A DNA stretch of 64,000 nucleotides from Polyporus tsugae (lineage: Eukaryota > Basidiomycota > Agaricomycetes > Polyporales > Polyporaceae), in assembly GCA_024305745.1 (NCBI GenBank), contig JAHRBS010000004.1:4712001-4776000 (forward strand), in the 5' to 3' direction. The position numbers and the translations under genes are program-made. How positions within the stretch are numbered: position 1 is the first letter of the stretch; the number at the start of each line of letters is the position of its first letter. Under the pieces are notes generated by a model. It worked only from the letters and a program-made list of their open reading frames with translations, was not told the origin of the DNA and did not search any database. This document shows positions 1 to 12,560 of this stretch, piece after piece.

Positions 1-120
1 AGGGGCGGGGTTGGGCTTGGGCATCGTGTTCTGGCGGGGCTGCTGGGCTTTGGCCCGGGACTCTGAGGGCTTGCGGGACCGGAGGGATTGCATCCCGAGG
101 GGGGGCGCGAATGGGTTCAT
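1..120 (-). CDS. N-terminus of an unrecognised basic protein (partial)
   Basis: The minus strand is open from an ATG at 120 to the window edge (40 codons, no stop). The peptide begins MNPFAPPLGMQSLRSRK and is rich in Arg, Pro, Gln and Ser, as in a disordered N-terminus. It diverges from the small plus-strand gene at 422, so the two could share the intervening 300 bp as a promoter. The rest lies outside the window and I recognise no family. It could be chance, because the stretch is short and GC-rich. Confidence 0.35.
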   Translation of the reverse strand, partial: MNPFAPPLGMQSLRSRKPSESRAKAQQPRQNTMPKPNPAP

Positions 121-421
121 GTTTGAGTCTTTTCAGAGCAGACACCCGAGCTAGATCATTCAAAGAGCAGAGAGGTAACCGCAGGCGGTAACGACGAGGA
201 GTAGGCTGAGGGAGGTGCAGAAATATCGGCTGAAGCTGAGGAGGTGCAGGAGAAGGAGGGGGCCTACTAGCAACCTTGAGCTGAGTCGACTGCAAGCACA
301 CATAACCCTAACCCGTGGGTGCACAACATCCCATTTTGGAGTACTACTACTACTACTTGTGCTTGCTTGTGCCGTTGCTTAAATACCTTGACTCTCTACC
401 TCTATCATCGTCCCGTCCAAC

Positions 422-802
422 ATGTCCGCATCCCACCCAACCGGCTCACAGACCCGAACTCCCCCCCAACCCTCTCTCGAAGCGGACATCGCCCTTCTGC
501 AGAAACTCCTCTCCGAGGACGTCGACCAGTCCGACCCGGAGAACGTCGCAGAGCTCCTCAGGCGGCTCGAGGCGGCAGAGGAACTTGCAGACGGCGTGGA
601 GGAGCGCTTGGACGGGGTCATGGACCACCTCGACACGCTGTTGAGCGACCTCGAGGCCAAGCAGGCGGGCGATACGCTGGTGGAGGCGGCGGCGGAAGTG
701 GAAGTGGAAGTGGAAGTGGAAGTGAGGGTGGTCGGCGTCGCGATCGAGGAGGGGAAGGCGGAATCGGATCCCGCTGGTCAAAATTCTGCCTCGAAATCAT
801 GA
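422..802 (+). CDS. Small acidic coiled-coil protein, unknown function
   Basis: A single open exon of 126 residues. Residues ~20-80 form a strongly heptad-like, Glu/Leu/Ala-rich helix (LLRRLEAAEELADGVEERLD), as in small coiled-coil adaptor subunits. Near residue 93 a short GAAGTG tandem repeat encodes alternating Val-Glu residues, and the C-terminus is acidic and Ser-rich. A pyrimidine-rich leader ending in CCAACATG precedes the start. The length and helix resemble small subunits of complexes such as BLOC-1, but nothing diagnostic is visible, so no function is assigned. An unseen intron could change the C-terminus. Confidence 0.55.
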   Translation: MSASHPTGSQTRTPPQPSLEADIALLQKLLSEDVDQSDPENVAELLRRLEAAEELADGVEERLDGVMDHLDTLLSDLEAKQAGDTLVEAAAEVEVEVEVEVRVVGVAIEEGKAESDPAGQNSASKS

Positions 803-1419
803 CTATACCATTATGCCATGCAGTAGCAGTGTCTGGCAAATTCGGGGGCGTGCAGTTTGGTACGTGGCTTGCGTCCTCTACATAAGCATATGGGTGTTTC
901 TAACCTTGTTGTGACGCGTTTCGTAGGGGTGCAGCCTGTTCGGTGCCTGAAGGATCTGGGACACACTCGCCTGGAACGCGTAGTTGTCGATTGCCCTGCC
1001 GTATGAACGGTGGTCCGGGCTCGCTGGTCGTGTTGGTATGTGCCTTTCTCGCAATCCGGAGATATCTGCGCCTTATCTTTTCCGAGGTATCAAGCTTACA
1101 GTGTGTTCGCCCCTGACGCGCCGTCATATCGCGACCGACGATCTTCGTGTCCACGGCCGTGGAAATCTGAAGATACATACTCTATGCCGGAGTTCCTGAC
1201 GATCGGTCACCAAGGCACGGATCTTCACGCAGAAGCCACAAGAGAAGGCTGGATAACCCAACGGATAGTCATTAGTCTTCGCACCGGCACTAAAGTCGGG
1301 GCATAGCAGTACGGTATATGGGTACAATCTGTATATCGACTTCTATCTGAGGAGTTTACGTGCGGCCGCACACCGCTTTGCTTCTCTCTCGCGCCGCCAG
1401 CCAAGATGGCGGGCACAGT
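803..1419. other. Tail-to-tail intergenic region
   Basis: This holds the 3' ends of the small coiled-coil gene (plus) and the epimerase gene (minus). Short open frames occur on both strands, but none has a convincing start, splice pattern or recognisable protein. Confidence 0.5.
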
Positions 1420-3033
<1,614 letters not shown>

Positions 3034-3540
3034 GCTGACGAGAATACGCTGCGAGGAGGTCCGGGGGTAGTGAAGGTGAGCGGGAGCAGCAAGGTAGCAG
3101 CAGAAGTGTAGAAGAGGCAGGGACGGCGCGGAGAGCGGGTATTTATCGATGCCTGGAGAAGAGACTCGCCTTGGGCTCGCCATTAACTTTTGACGAGATC
3201 GCCTGCCCCGATCGCTATCGGCCCGGAACAGCCGAACGCGACTCCACTTTGGGCCCTTCGCACCCCGGCCGAGAGCCTCTCCAGATCGAAACTGCCCTCT
3301 CAGAACACTCAGCAGACACGAACTGGATCATCTTCGGACAGCATCTTGGGGCCGAGCTCGCGAATATCCTCGTCAGAGCCTCAACGCGGTCTCAGAACGC
3401 CGGGACAAGGCTGCGAAGGGCCCTCCGAGGCGAGCTAAAGCAGAATGCACCAATCAACAGCGGACCAGGTGAGACGTCGTCGATTTTCTTTTCCATTCCG
3501 GTGTGTACATGTGGTGGGAAAACACGACCGCAAATGTGCC
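3034..3540. promoter_or_regulatory. Epimerase promoter and THOC1 3' flank
   Basis: About 500 bp between the epimerase start (minus, 3033) and the THOC1 stop (minus, 3541). The part next to the epimerase contains an AT-rich ATAAATA box (minus strand, ~3138-3144) and a purine/pyrimidine-rich leader. I see no credible gene here; the plus-strand open frames are in ordinary GC-rich sequence. Confidence 0.4.
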
Positions 3541-6450
3541 CTATCGTTCCTCCATCCTCACGTCCCCTTCTGCGTCCCTCTGCGCCGGCTTGCTACTCGA
3601 TCCCTCTTCGGTGGGCGGCGGCGGCGCAGGGCTCGCAGTGGCCGTCCCCGCGTTGGCAGCCTCAGCGGTGGCCTTCTCCCTTTCTACCTTTGCACTCTCG
3701 ATCTCCTGTTGGAGCAGGATGATGTCGCCCGTCCCGATCTTCCCGAAGTGCTGGAGGTACTGATCCCTTGCCGTCCGGAGCGCCAGCCACGCGCATCGTT
3801 GCTTATTCTGCGCGATCATCAAGCCGTCGTTAGCATCCGATAGAACTCAAACGGGTAGCAGAAAGATCCACGATGTGCAAATCGCGATTTCCCAGGTAAT
3901 CGTCGTTCAAGTGTGGCGCAAAAATGCATTATATGCTGAGCACAAGCAGATCATCGCATGTAATCAGTATTTAACGACCATGAGATGAAACGCGACACCT
4001 CTGTCGTAGTTGGCCAAAGGTCACAATCTACTCGGGATGTAACACGGAGTCTCAGAAACTCATGTCCCCAGCGAAGGCAATGGACGCAGAGCGCTTCCAC
4101 ACTTTCAGCTAAGAGCATGAGCGAGGAAATGCCTTGTGCCCCATGCATTTTCCAATCGCTGATAAAGTTGATGACTTCGAATCTCAGGGCGAAAGCCATA
4201 TCCAATGGTCGCTTGCATGTTGTGTGGACCGACGAAGTAGCAGACACGCACCTCTTCGTATTTTCTAATCTGCTCGTCAGGCGGCAGCTCGATCGGCGGG
4301 TGCTCCGCAGGACCCGGAGCAGGCAACGCGGCAGCTGGTGCCGGTACCGGTGCCGGAGAAGGCGCGGCAGGGGGAGGATTGGGCGTGGCCACCCGCACCG
4401 GTGACGGGGCCGCGCTGTCCGGCACTGGCGTCGTCCCAGGCTTCGCAGGTAGGGAGGGGTGTAGAGGGACGGAGCCTGTGGGTGTGGCCTGCGAGCTGGC
4501 TTTCGAAGGCGGAAGCGATTCTTGCGACCCAGCGGTAGACAGTGCTGGGGTCGACACGCTATTTGGTATAGGACTCGCAGCCGCGTCCTTCGCCGCTGCG
4601 GCCTTCGCGCGAGCAGCTGCGACGCGCTCAGCTTGCTTCATGAGCTGCTTCTTCCGCATCTCGATCCGCGCATCCTCCTGCTTGATCTTCTTGACGAAGT
4701 CTTTGACATCTCCGGCGCTGAAGGCGTGAAGACCCCGTTTACTGAGCAGCCACCGTTGAAGAGGACGAAAACGTACTGGAATGGACGTTGCAGATCCCAC
4801 AAGTCCCGATACCCCATCTCCCAAATCTCCGTCAATGGCGCGCTCCCATACCGATGCGGCCACGACTCCGGGTCCATCCTCATCTTCTTCCTCGAACCCT
4901 CCGTCGCCTCCTCGAGCCCGACCTTGCGGGTCTCTCCGTCAACCTCAACCTTCTCTCTCCACGACTCCCGATCGAATGGCGTGCAGAGCTCGTTCTTCCA
5001 CTTCATCCAGTTCTTCTCCCGTTCCAGGATGACCTGCACCGTCTCCGAGAACGCGCGCCCGTTCGGTGCCGTCTGGCGGAGCTCCTCCGTCGTGCGCGTG
5101 ATCGTCTCCTGCACCCACTGCGCGTCGTCTGGCTCAAGTGTGAAGTCGATTTGGAGCGAGCGGTTGCGCGTGCTTGCCCACGTCGCCTTCGCCGTCTTCG
5201 TGAACGTGAGGAGGTGGTTCAGGAGGATCAAGAGCTGAAAGAGGAATTGTCGCCTAAAGTGTGTATCCGCGACCTCGAGGTCGAGCAGTTCTGGGCTGGT
5301 GAGGTACTTCGCGAAGTAATACTCGCTCTTCGCGGGACCCTCCGCCGCCGCCCCAGCATCGCGTTTCCGCTTCAGAGGGCCAGCCGGGGCCGTTGGTATG
5401 CCGTTTGCCTTGCTGCCCATGAGCGCGCGGTCCTTCGCAGTCGCCTCCTTAATCACCGGCAGCACCTTGTTCACCGCCTCCTTGAACGCAGGGAACGTCG
5501 CAGGTTCGGCGAACAGCGGTGGCCGCGAGAACGGGAGCTGCATCCACCAGAACGTGTGGTAGAAATCTGCAGGAGGTCAGAACGAGAGCACACGAAAGAC
5601 ACGGAGAGCGTAGAAATACGCACCCTCCTTCTCCTTCCGCCGCTTCTCTGCCGCGTTCGCAGCCTGCTCCTCCTTCGTCGTGTCCACGTCCATCTTATCT
5701 TTGTCCGTCTCGCCACCTTCCTCCGGCTTCTCTGACGCGTTGGGCTTCGTCCCTGGTCCGCCCCACGTCGGCCCGTATTCGCCTCGCAAATTCACCCCAC
5801 TGCGTTCACCGAGGGGGAATACGCGACTGAGAAAAGTGAGTATGCGCCCGCAAAACATCGTCGTCGCGCCGGTGTTCGAGAGCCGCCGGAGGAGGTCGTT
5901 CAGGGTGCGGAGGAGGACGAGCGCCTTGCCCTTTTGCGGGATCATGCCTTCGGTGAGGCGTTCGGCGCGTTCTTCTATCCACGAGAAGATGTGCGAGCAG
6001 GAGGAGATCGTTTGGGTCTCGAGGAGGTCCTGAAGGATGGTGAACGGGAAGACTTGGTCGCATGCGTCTGAGGCGGTCGTCAGAGGACGTCCGATCGTTA
6101 CAGAAGCGCATTGGCTTACCGTGTTCAGTGAACGCGAGAGTGATGTCGAGTACGCTGCTGAGTTGTTCGTAGTACGTCGTCTTTGGGTCCTTGAGGGCCT
6201 TGCCCTCGGTCGCCTGAATGCGAACTCTGTTGGAACATGATGTTATGTGACTATATGCGCTACTCACCGCCAAGTCGAATATGGAATTCCTCAGTGCGAA
6301 CTCCCACTGGTTCTTCCAACTCTCAGGGTTCGCTCCCGATTGCGCCTTGGATAGTGTCTCTTTCACAAGAGAACTGAGAGTGTCGTTGTCTCTTGGACAT
6401 GGGGGAAAGGAAGTGAGCAAGGAATTGAGGCTCTGCTGGATGGCCTGCAT
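3541..6450 (-). CDS. THO complex subunit 1 (THOC1/Hpr1 family)
   Basis: A subunit of the nuclear THO/TREX complex, which couples transcription elongation to mRNP assembly and mRNA export. The start is [12 protein letters not shown] at 6450. Family landmarks in order: [15 protein letters not shown], a segment after [17 protein letters not shown], the block [15 protein letters not shown], then [19 protein letters not shown] (the most diagnostic motif), [16 protein letters not shown] and [18 protein letters not shown] Lys/Glu-rich charged stretch precedes the third long exon. The C-terminal third is Pro/Ala-rich and disordered and ends EGDVRMEER. At least six exons. The last intron (about 4250 to 3810) is ~440 bp, far longer than the others, with a donor GTGCGT and a GCTAAC branch site near its end. 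Estimated 750-800 residues. Confidence 0.85.
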
Positions 6451-7273
6451 CGTGCGGTCTCAAAACTGAGAGAGCTGTCGCCAAGAAAATGCAAAGCCCG
6501 AACGAGAGGAGCAGACACCGTTGACGTCGACGGTAGTAGCGGTGGTGGGGGCACGAACGGTCGCCACAGCCTGAGCGCTGAGGGACGCTCGCTCAATATT
6601 GTGACCGTGATAGAGTTATGTCACGACAACCATCCAGTCACATCCACGCAACGTCACTCAGAGTCATTGCGCCGACGGACTAGTTGCTGGCAGTTCCCCA
6701 TTCAACTTCCCCTCGAGTTCGCCTACTACATAGTACTGTCCTAGCCCTATCTCCTACTCAAAATTGCATTAATCTGTGCATCGCATCCCGGGAGACATCG
6801 GTACGAGAATGAACTGGATAACCGTCCTTCATAGGAAGTTTAGCTTGACCAGTGGCACGGCGCGGTCGAATTTCGTCGTGAGTCGTTGCAATGTTATATG
6901 CTGCATATAGCACCCTCTGCTGCAAAGCGGCACTCCGCTCCTCGGGTATACTTACACCCTGCTATCAGGTATCGTTTGCTTCCCGTGATGCCCTCTCATG
7001 AGAGAATTGTTTTCTCTTTGGTGCATCTGCAGGGCACGCGTGATCAGTTGACTGCATTGGCGGCTCCCCAGGGCTTCTTTGCGTCCCAATGTTAGTCCCA
7101 TGGGCAGCCAATAGCTAGACGAGGTATACAATGGGCTGGAGAGCGTACCGTAAACTTGGCTGCTGTGAGGGCTTCCCTGGCCGAGTATTTAAACCGACAA
7201 GGTTGAACGGTTGCGGGCGTGCTACTCTCTGCAACGAACGGCCTTTCCATTGAATTGCTCCAGATTGTGCGTT
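6451..7273. promoter_or_regulatory. Divergent promoter region, THOC1 / MFS transporter
   Basis: 820 bp between two divergent gene starts. It holds scattered pyrimidine runs and no long open frame. No TATA box is placed convincingly for either gene, and no repeat or RNA gene is seen. Confidence 0.35.
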
Positions 7274-9726
7274 ATGGCGTTTGGGATTCTCGGTAAGCGC
7301 TTCAGACCGTCGAATACCCTCCTGTCGCTGACTATTGACTCGGCTCTGGGAACGCAGAGGATCACAAGCTTGGCAACGTCCCTGGGACCGGCCTCCTTTC
7401 AGACCAGGGCATTGTTCACGGACACCAAGTAGTAATTGATGAAGCGAAGAACTTGAAGCGCGGGACGGGAAAGTATTCACATGTGGTGCTCATACCGCAA
7501 CCATCCGATGACCCTCGTGATCCGTACGTTGCATTCCACCGATAGTGTCGCAAAACCTGAACTGACTGTAACGATTACAGCCTGAATTGGCCGGTATGGA
7601 AGAAGGAAGCGTGCTTCTGGACATTGTAAGTCACGACATGTCGATCTGACTCCGCACTGGTTTCTTAATGGCGCATAGAGCCTTCGCCGCAACTCTCGAT
7701 GGAGCACTATCCCCTATGGTCGGTCCTGGCTATACTCTGTTGGCGAAACAGTTCAATGTTTCTGTCGACGATATCACATCCTCGTTTGGCTTCATTCTCC
7801 TAGGTCTCGGAGCTTTCATGTGAGTCATAGCAACATCACGGTACTACGAGTATCTGATCAAGGGGTAGGCTCGTACAGAATGCCTTGGCGGTGAAGTTTG
7901 GCCACCGCATCGTTTACTTGGCCTCAGTCTCTCTGGTATGTAATCAGTGCAGTTCAAGACAGGCGTAGCTGAGATTATCCCTAGATGTTCATATCGTGCA
8001 TCTGGTGCGCTCTGAGCCCTAACTTGGCCTCCATTCGGGCTTCGCGCCTCTTCCAAGGCTTTGGTATGTCTGCACTGCAGAGGTACGCCTGTTTGTGATT
8101 CAATACACTTGAGATCGTGAATAGCTCAACGCACCATAAACTGTGGTCTCTACAGCCTCGTCGCTTCCACACTCGAGCAGGTATACTGGTAAGGTCGTAT
8201 GTGAGTACATTACACGGCTATACTTAACGCTCCAACCAGTGTCCACGAACGAGGATCGCGCTCCGTCATATGGAGCTTTGCCATCATGGCGGGAATCACA
8301 TTGTAAGTCCTAGTTGAAGGCAAACGAGCTATCCTTGCTGAGCGTCGTTGTAGAGGACCTCTCATTTGCAGCTACGTGATCCAGAACCTTTCCTGGGAGT
8401 TCGGCTTCTGGTTCGTCAGTATCCCGCTCGGTTTGAACGCCATTGCGGTATTTTTCTTCGTCCCGGAGGTGCGTTCACACAACCCTCATAATGACACAGA
8501 CTATAAATGATTATGATTGCGCACAGACTACGTTTGATCGCGAAGCCGCCACGAAACAATCAAAGCAAGAACGGGAAAGGGAGTCGAGCAGCGTGGAGAA
8601 GCCGTCCCTCACCGACGCCGAGATTGAGAGCATTGGCCAGTCCTCTCCCGCGTACCCTCCGTCGCCGAGCTATATCTCTTCCCTCAAGATTTGGCACGGA
8701 ACCTTTACGAATGAAAGTATGTGGAGGATATTCTTGAGACCATTCCCGTTCCTCCTGTCGCCGGTGGTATGTATGCTCATCCCGCCTCGACCGCGAATCT
8801 GATATGATAATGGACATTCCTACAGACGTGGTTCCTGTTCCTGGCGCACGGGTTGCAAACGGTTTGGCTGAGTAAGTAGCGGTGGTAGAGGGTGCGTGCC
8901 ACTTTCTGACGATCACGCAGGTCTCGTCCCCCTGTGTTCGTCAACCATCTTCACGCTAGAGTACAACTTCAATGCCACCCAAATCGTACGCACGCTCTTT
9001 CTCGAAATTTAACAACCTCTGACTGGGGATGGTGCACAGGGCCTAACCAACCTCGGCGGCCTGGTCGGAATTGTGCTTGCCATGGCCATCACCAGTCCGC
9101 TCAACGATTGGGGAGTCGTATGGATGGCCAAGCGCAACCGCGGGATGTACGAGCCCGAGTTCCGACTTGTGTTCATGTTGAGCATGCTCTTCGGCGTGTT
9201 CGGATACGTTGGGTGGGCCGTCGGGAACGACCACCGTATGCCCTGGATCGGTGCGGTGGCGTGCATCACGTACGTTCCTTGCAGCTGCACACTGTCCTAT
9301 CTTGCCGCTCACCAATGAACTGGCAGGATGCTGAACTTCAGCATTGTCGTGTCCGGCTCGGCGGCCGTGACATACCTTCTCGACACGCACCGCGCAAACG
9401 CGCTGCACGTCCTCGCGCTCAGCAACTTCGGGAAGAACATGGTGCTCTACGCGTCCACCTTCTTCGCGAACGGCATTGTCCTATCGCACGGAGTCAAGGT
9501 TTCGCTCCTGATCCTTGGGGGCTGTCAAGCGTTCTGCTGGGCTGCGTCGATCCCGATGTACATATTCGGAAAGCGTGTGCGGTCGTTTGTGAGTACCGTC
9601 GACAACGCGTGCCGTTCAAGGCAATCCACCATGTAGTGCTGAATCACCGTGCAGATCGCCCGTCACCCTCAACTGTTTCAGGGAGAACTTCCGGCGTCCG
9701 ACTTTCCCCCGAAAGAGAGGGATTGA
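7274..9726 (+). CDS. MFS transporter, DHA1-like
   Basis: A 12-helix major facilitator (general substrate transporter) of the plasma membrane or vacuole; substrate not predictable. The first exon encodes MAFGILE after joining to 7360. A soluble N-terminus carries the motif DDPRDPLNWP that precedes helix 1 in fungal DHA1 transporters, then KKEACFWTLAFAATLDGALSP. The A-motif-like region VKFGHRIVYL, the SRLFQGFG helix and VHERGSRSVIW follow. A large cytosolic loop of ~85 residues (rich in Ser, Glu, Lys) separates the halves. The second half starts WRIFLRPFPFLLSPVTWF and ends FPPKERD at 9726. At least ten introns of ~50-70 bp; splice joins at 7291/7360 and 7519/7580 keep frame exactly. A paralogue starts 1 kb downstream. 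Confidence 0.88.
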
Positions 9727-10759
9727 GCGCAGCGAGTCGTGCCGCACGGACGTTGTACATGCATCGATTTCATTGCATGAAACCCACTGGCTACATAAGG
9801 CCGGAAACGAAGACGGAGAGGCGACGTCGGTTCCTGGTACGCTCATGCATTGCCTTCGACCGTTCACCCGGGCAGTTCTATTTCCAGTTTTATCACAGAG
9901 GCGGTTTTCAAATTCGATCTCGTGTTATTTGCACCGCCTTTTATGACTTTGGTTGCTTCATGGATTACTCTCAGCAGAGAAGTATCGGTGTGTTCGTGCC
10001 TATACAGGACTGGACACGATGGGTTGACTGCCATGGTGTCACTATTCCTGCATCTTCCGTGCGGTGCGGAGACGGAAGAGGGTGGTGTGGAGGCACGAAC
10101 GTTCTTCCGATGTAGATCGACGCGTTTTGGCATTCTTCGGCTCGGCTCCTTTCCCTCATGGGTCTCCCGCATCCTTCCACCCTCCTTTTCACTCGTCTTG
10201 ACGGTCAAATGTCCGGTATGGCTTGAACATGTAGACGGTAGGCTGCAGACGCAGACGATGCGACCGCCCGCAGCCGTTTGGTGGTTGCGGCACGCGCACC
10301 TCAGTAGGCGACGTATCGGTCTCGCGTCGCGCCGAGTTATTCCTCCACGCTCTTCACGTATTTGGTTCGATCGTTAAGCGGGTTTCTCTCGAGTTTGGAT
10401 TTCTGTCATGACTTTCGATGTTCCGTTCTCTACGATAATCGTCCGGTGGAGCGATCCCGGCCCAGAGCATGGCCCAAGGGATCGCAGCACGCACGTATAA
10501 TAACATGGGCATCCAGAGCCCCGGGGACCACCTTCTGCTTCTCCCCCATCACTCTCGTTTCGTTCGAGTTCGACTCCGAGTTCGATTCCACGTTGTAGTA
10601 CGGGACGTTGCGGCCTACAAGCTATTCGAGTATCGATTCCCGACTGTCGTTTCCAACCACCGCCCTCCAGAGTCTCCGGCCAGTCCTCGACGTCGCCCTC
10701 TAACACCTCGTTCCAATCGACCCGTCCCACCCTCATCGGGTTTGGTTGCGTTGAGGATC
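9727..10759 (+). promoter_or_regulatory. Spacer and promoter of the second MFS gene
   Basis: One kilobase between the two MFS paralogues. Open frames here lack gene-like features. A GTATAATAA sequence near 10,495 is a possible TATA element for the gene at 10,760. No transposon ends are visible. Confidence 0.35.
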
Positions 10760-11498
10760 ATGGCTTTTGGGATACTCGGTATGTGTCTAGCCACTCGTAC
10801 CTCTCGTAGACATGACATGACAATCTCTTGCTGGAATTCCAGAGGACCACAAGCTGGCCAACGTCCCAGGGACTGAGCTGCTATCTACAAAAGCCAACCA
10901 AGTAATGATGGACGAAGCAAGCGAGCTCAAACGTGGGACCGGAAAGTACTCGCACATAGTGCTTATCCCTCAGCCTTCGGACGATCCTCGCGATCCGTAC
11001 GTCACGTGTTTTATTTGTACTCGACCAATTGGTTGTTGTTCATTCCTGACGACTCCGGTGCTAGCTTGAACTGGCCTAGGTGGAAGAAGGAGGCGTGCTT
11101 TTGGACACTGTGAGTATGCTTCGTCCTGAGTTCCCGTTCTCATCCATATTCATCAACCCCGTTCTCTGTCGCACCGGACAGAGCCTTCACGACAAGCCTC
11201 GCAACCGCATTGTATTCTTTTGCCTCCCCCGGATACGTGCTGTTGGCGGAGGAATTCAATGTATCGGTGGACGAGGTCGCGTCTTCTTTTAGCGCGTTCC
11301 TCCCGGGTGCCGCGATATCCGTGTATGTTACTCTTATCTCGCCCATTAACGGCACCTAACCCAACTCGTGATAGGCTCGTGCAGAACCCCTTCGCTGTCA
11401 AGTATGGTCATCGGATGGTATACCTTGTGTCCACCCTCTTGGTACGCTGAAATATGCTTGTGTCGTGTTACCGGCGCGACAGCTCAGTGACTGCCTGC

Positions 11499-11503
11499 AG
11501 ATG
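11499..11503. repeat. Target-site duplication of Copia copy 1, left (AGATG)
   Basis: Five bases AGATG lie directly before the LTR and are repeated at 17,897-17,901 directly after the 3' LTR. The duplicated bases are the intron acceptor AG plus the first codon of the MFS exon. Confidence 0.95.
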
Positions 11504-12036
11504 TGTTGGACTTTGAGCTATTAGGGTACGGACTTATCCGGACACGAGGCTATGCGACCACATGGCGCTTAGCCAATGCTATGCATCTTACTTACCGTAT
11601 TTAGGTTTCTCTTTCATACTATTGTTGTAGAGGTCCGGAGATGTCTGGAATCTTCTTGGACAATCCATACTGCTCTAGAATAGTCTAGGTAGTTCTATGC
11701 TTACTCACTCTATGGTGCAATATTGCACAATCCTTTACTCATTGTCTTACTCATGCATACATGTGACTTCTTTATCGCTTACTCATGCACTCTCTACTGT
11801 AGTATATAAGGACTGCATTCTCTGCTCCTGCTCTTCAGTCGTTCACTCACTGACTGAAGAGTAAGTACTATACATGCCTCTCTCTTACTTGTAGTTACTG
11901 ACTTTACCTTAGTCTCCTTGTGTTTGACTTACAGATACTTGGTAACATACAATCAAGTCGTTCACTCACTGACTGAAGATCTCCTTGTGTTTGACTTACA
12001 GTCGGAACCCTTGCCCTCACAGCCTCGAGTTCATCA
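11504..12036 (+). repeat. 5' LTR, Copia copy 1
   Basis: 533 bp. A TATATAAG box at 11,803-11,810 places transcription start near 11,835. The transcribed part holds two tandem units: 11,837-11,934 contains a 52-bp GT-AG segment (11,861-11,912), and 11,956-12,001 repeats the same flanks without it. The first unit also folds: CTTCAGTC and GACTGAAG pair around an 11-base loop. Confidence 0.95.
11861..11912 (+). other. Candidate intron inside the Copia LTR
   Basis: 52 bp beginning GTAAGTAC, ending CTTAG, with a CTGAC branch-like site 10-12 bases before the acceptor: the size and signals of introns in host genes of this window. The same flanking exon sequences are joined without it 44 bp downstream. 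Further acceptor-like TTACAG sites lie at 11,934 and 12,001. Confidence 0.6.
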
Positions 12037-12053
12037 GGTTATGAGCCCTGCGC
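12037..12053 (+). other. Primer-binding site, half-tRNA initiator Met type
   Basis: Directly after the 5' LTR is GGTTATGAGCCCTGCGC. This is the complement of the anticodon arm of eukaryotic initiator tRNA-Met (it contains ATG, the complement of the CAU anticodon) rather than of a tRNA 3' end. Drosophila copia is known to prime from a 5' half of that tRNA. The comparison with the tRNA is from memory. Confidence 0.75.
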
Positions 12054-12554
12054 TCTGACCTTGTCACTCGTCGACTCTCTCCTCGCGCGCACAACTCTTT
12101 TGTCGACTTCCACTGCCCTCACTCTGTGCACTCATCCCCCACTTTCCTCTAGCTCTTGACTGTGCCCGCCGACACTGCTGCCAGGGTGACTTTGCACACA
12201 CCGTGCCCCTGAGCGCTTTTATCTAGTAGTTGTATATCCCTCTGTACCACCTATTGTGCTTTCGAGGCACACGGGTTTCAGGCATCCCTGAGCCAGGCCA
12301 CGCACTTGCGCCCGCCAGCTCTTGTACCGGCGACAATTAGTGTCGTTAGGACCGGAGAACAACCATTTGGACCCTCCTTACTATAGCCTTTTTACATACA
12401 CTATCTAGACTTCACGGGCATAGTTGGCGACTTCTATCTGGGCTGCAGGGAACTCCAACTTCCTTGTAGTTTGGCACTCCTCAATAGGTGTTCCCATCTA
12501 CGTCGCTCTTGTGCACAGAGCTCTCCCTTCCTACATCGCGCTTCAAATCTCTAG
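12037..12554 (+). other. Copia leader between primer site and Gag frame
   Basis: About 500 bp of untranslated leader with no open frame of note. It ends with an acceptor-like TCTCTAG at 12,548-12,554. The Gag frame opens exactly there and runs ~153 codons before its first ATG at 13,014, so a spliced leader or an upstream exon supplying the start is possible. Confidence 0.45.
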
Positions 12555-12560
12555 GCTGTT

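Noticed and set aside
301..315. Telomere-like CCCTAACCC word
   Set aside because: A single short occurrence; a similar word lies in the Gypsy LTR. No tandem array, so no telomere or interstitial telomere repeat.
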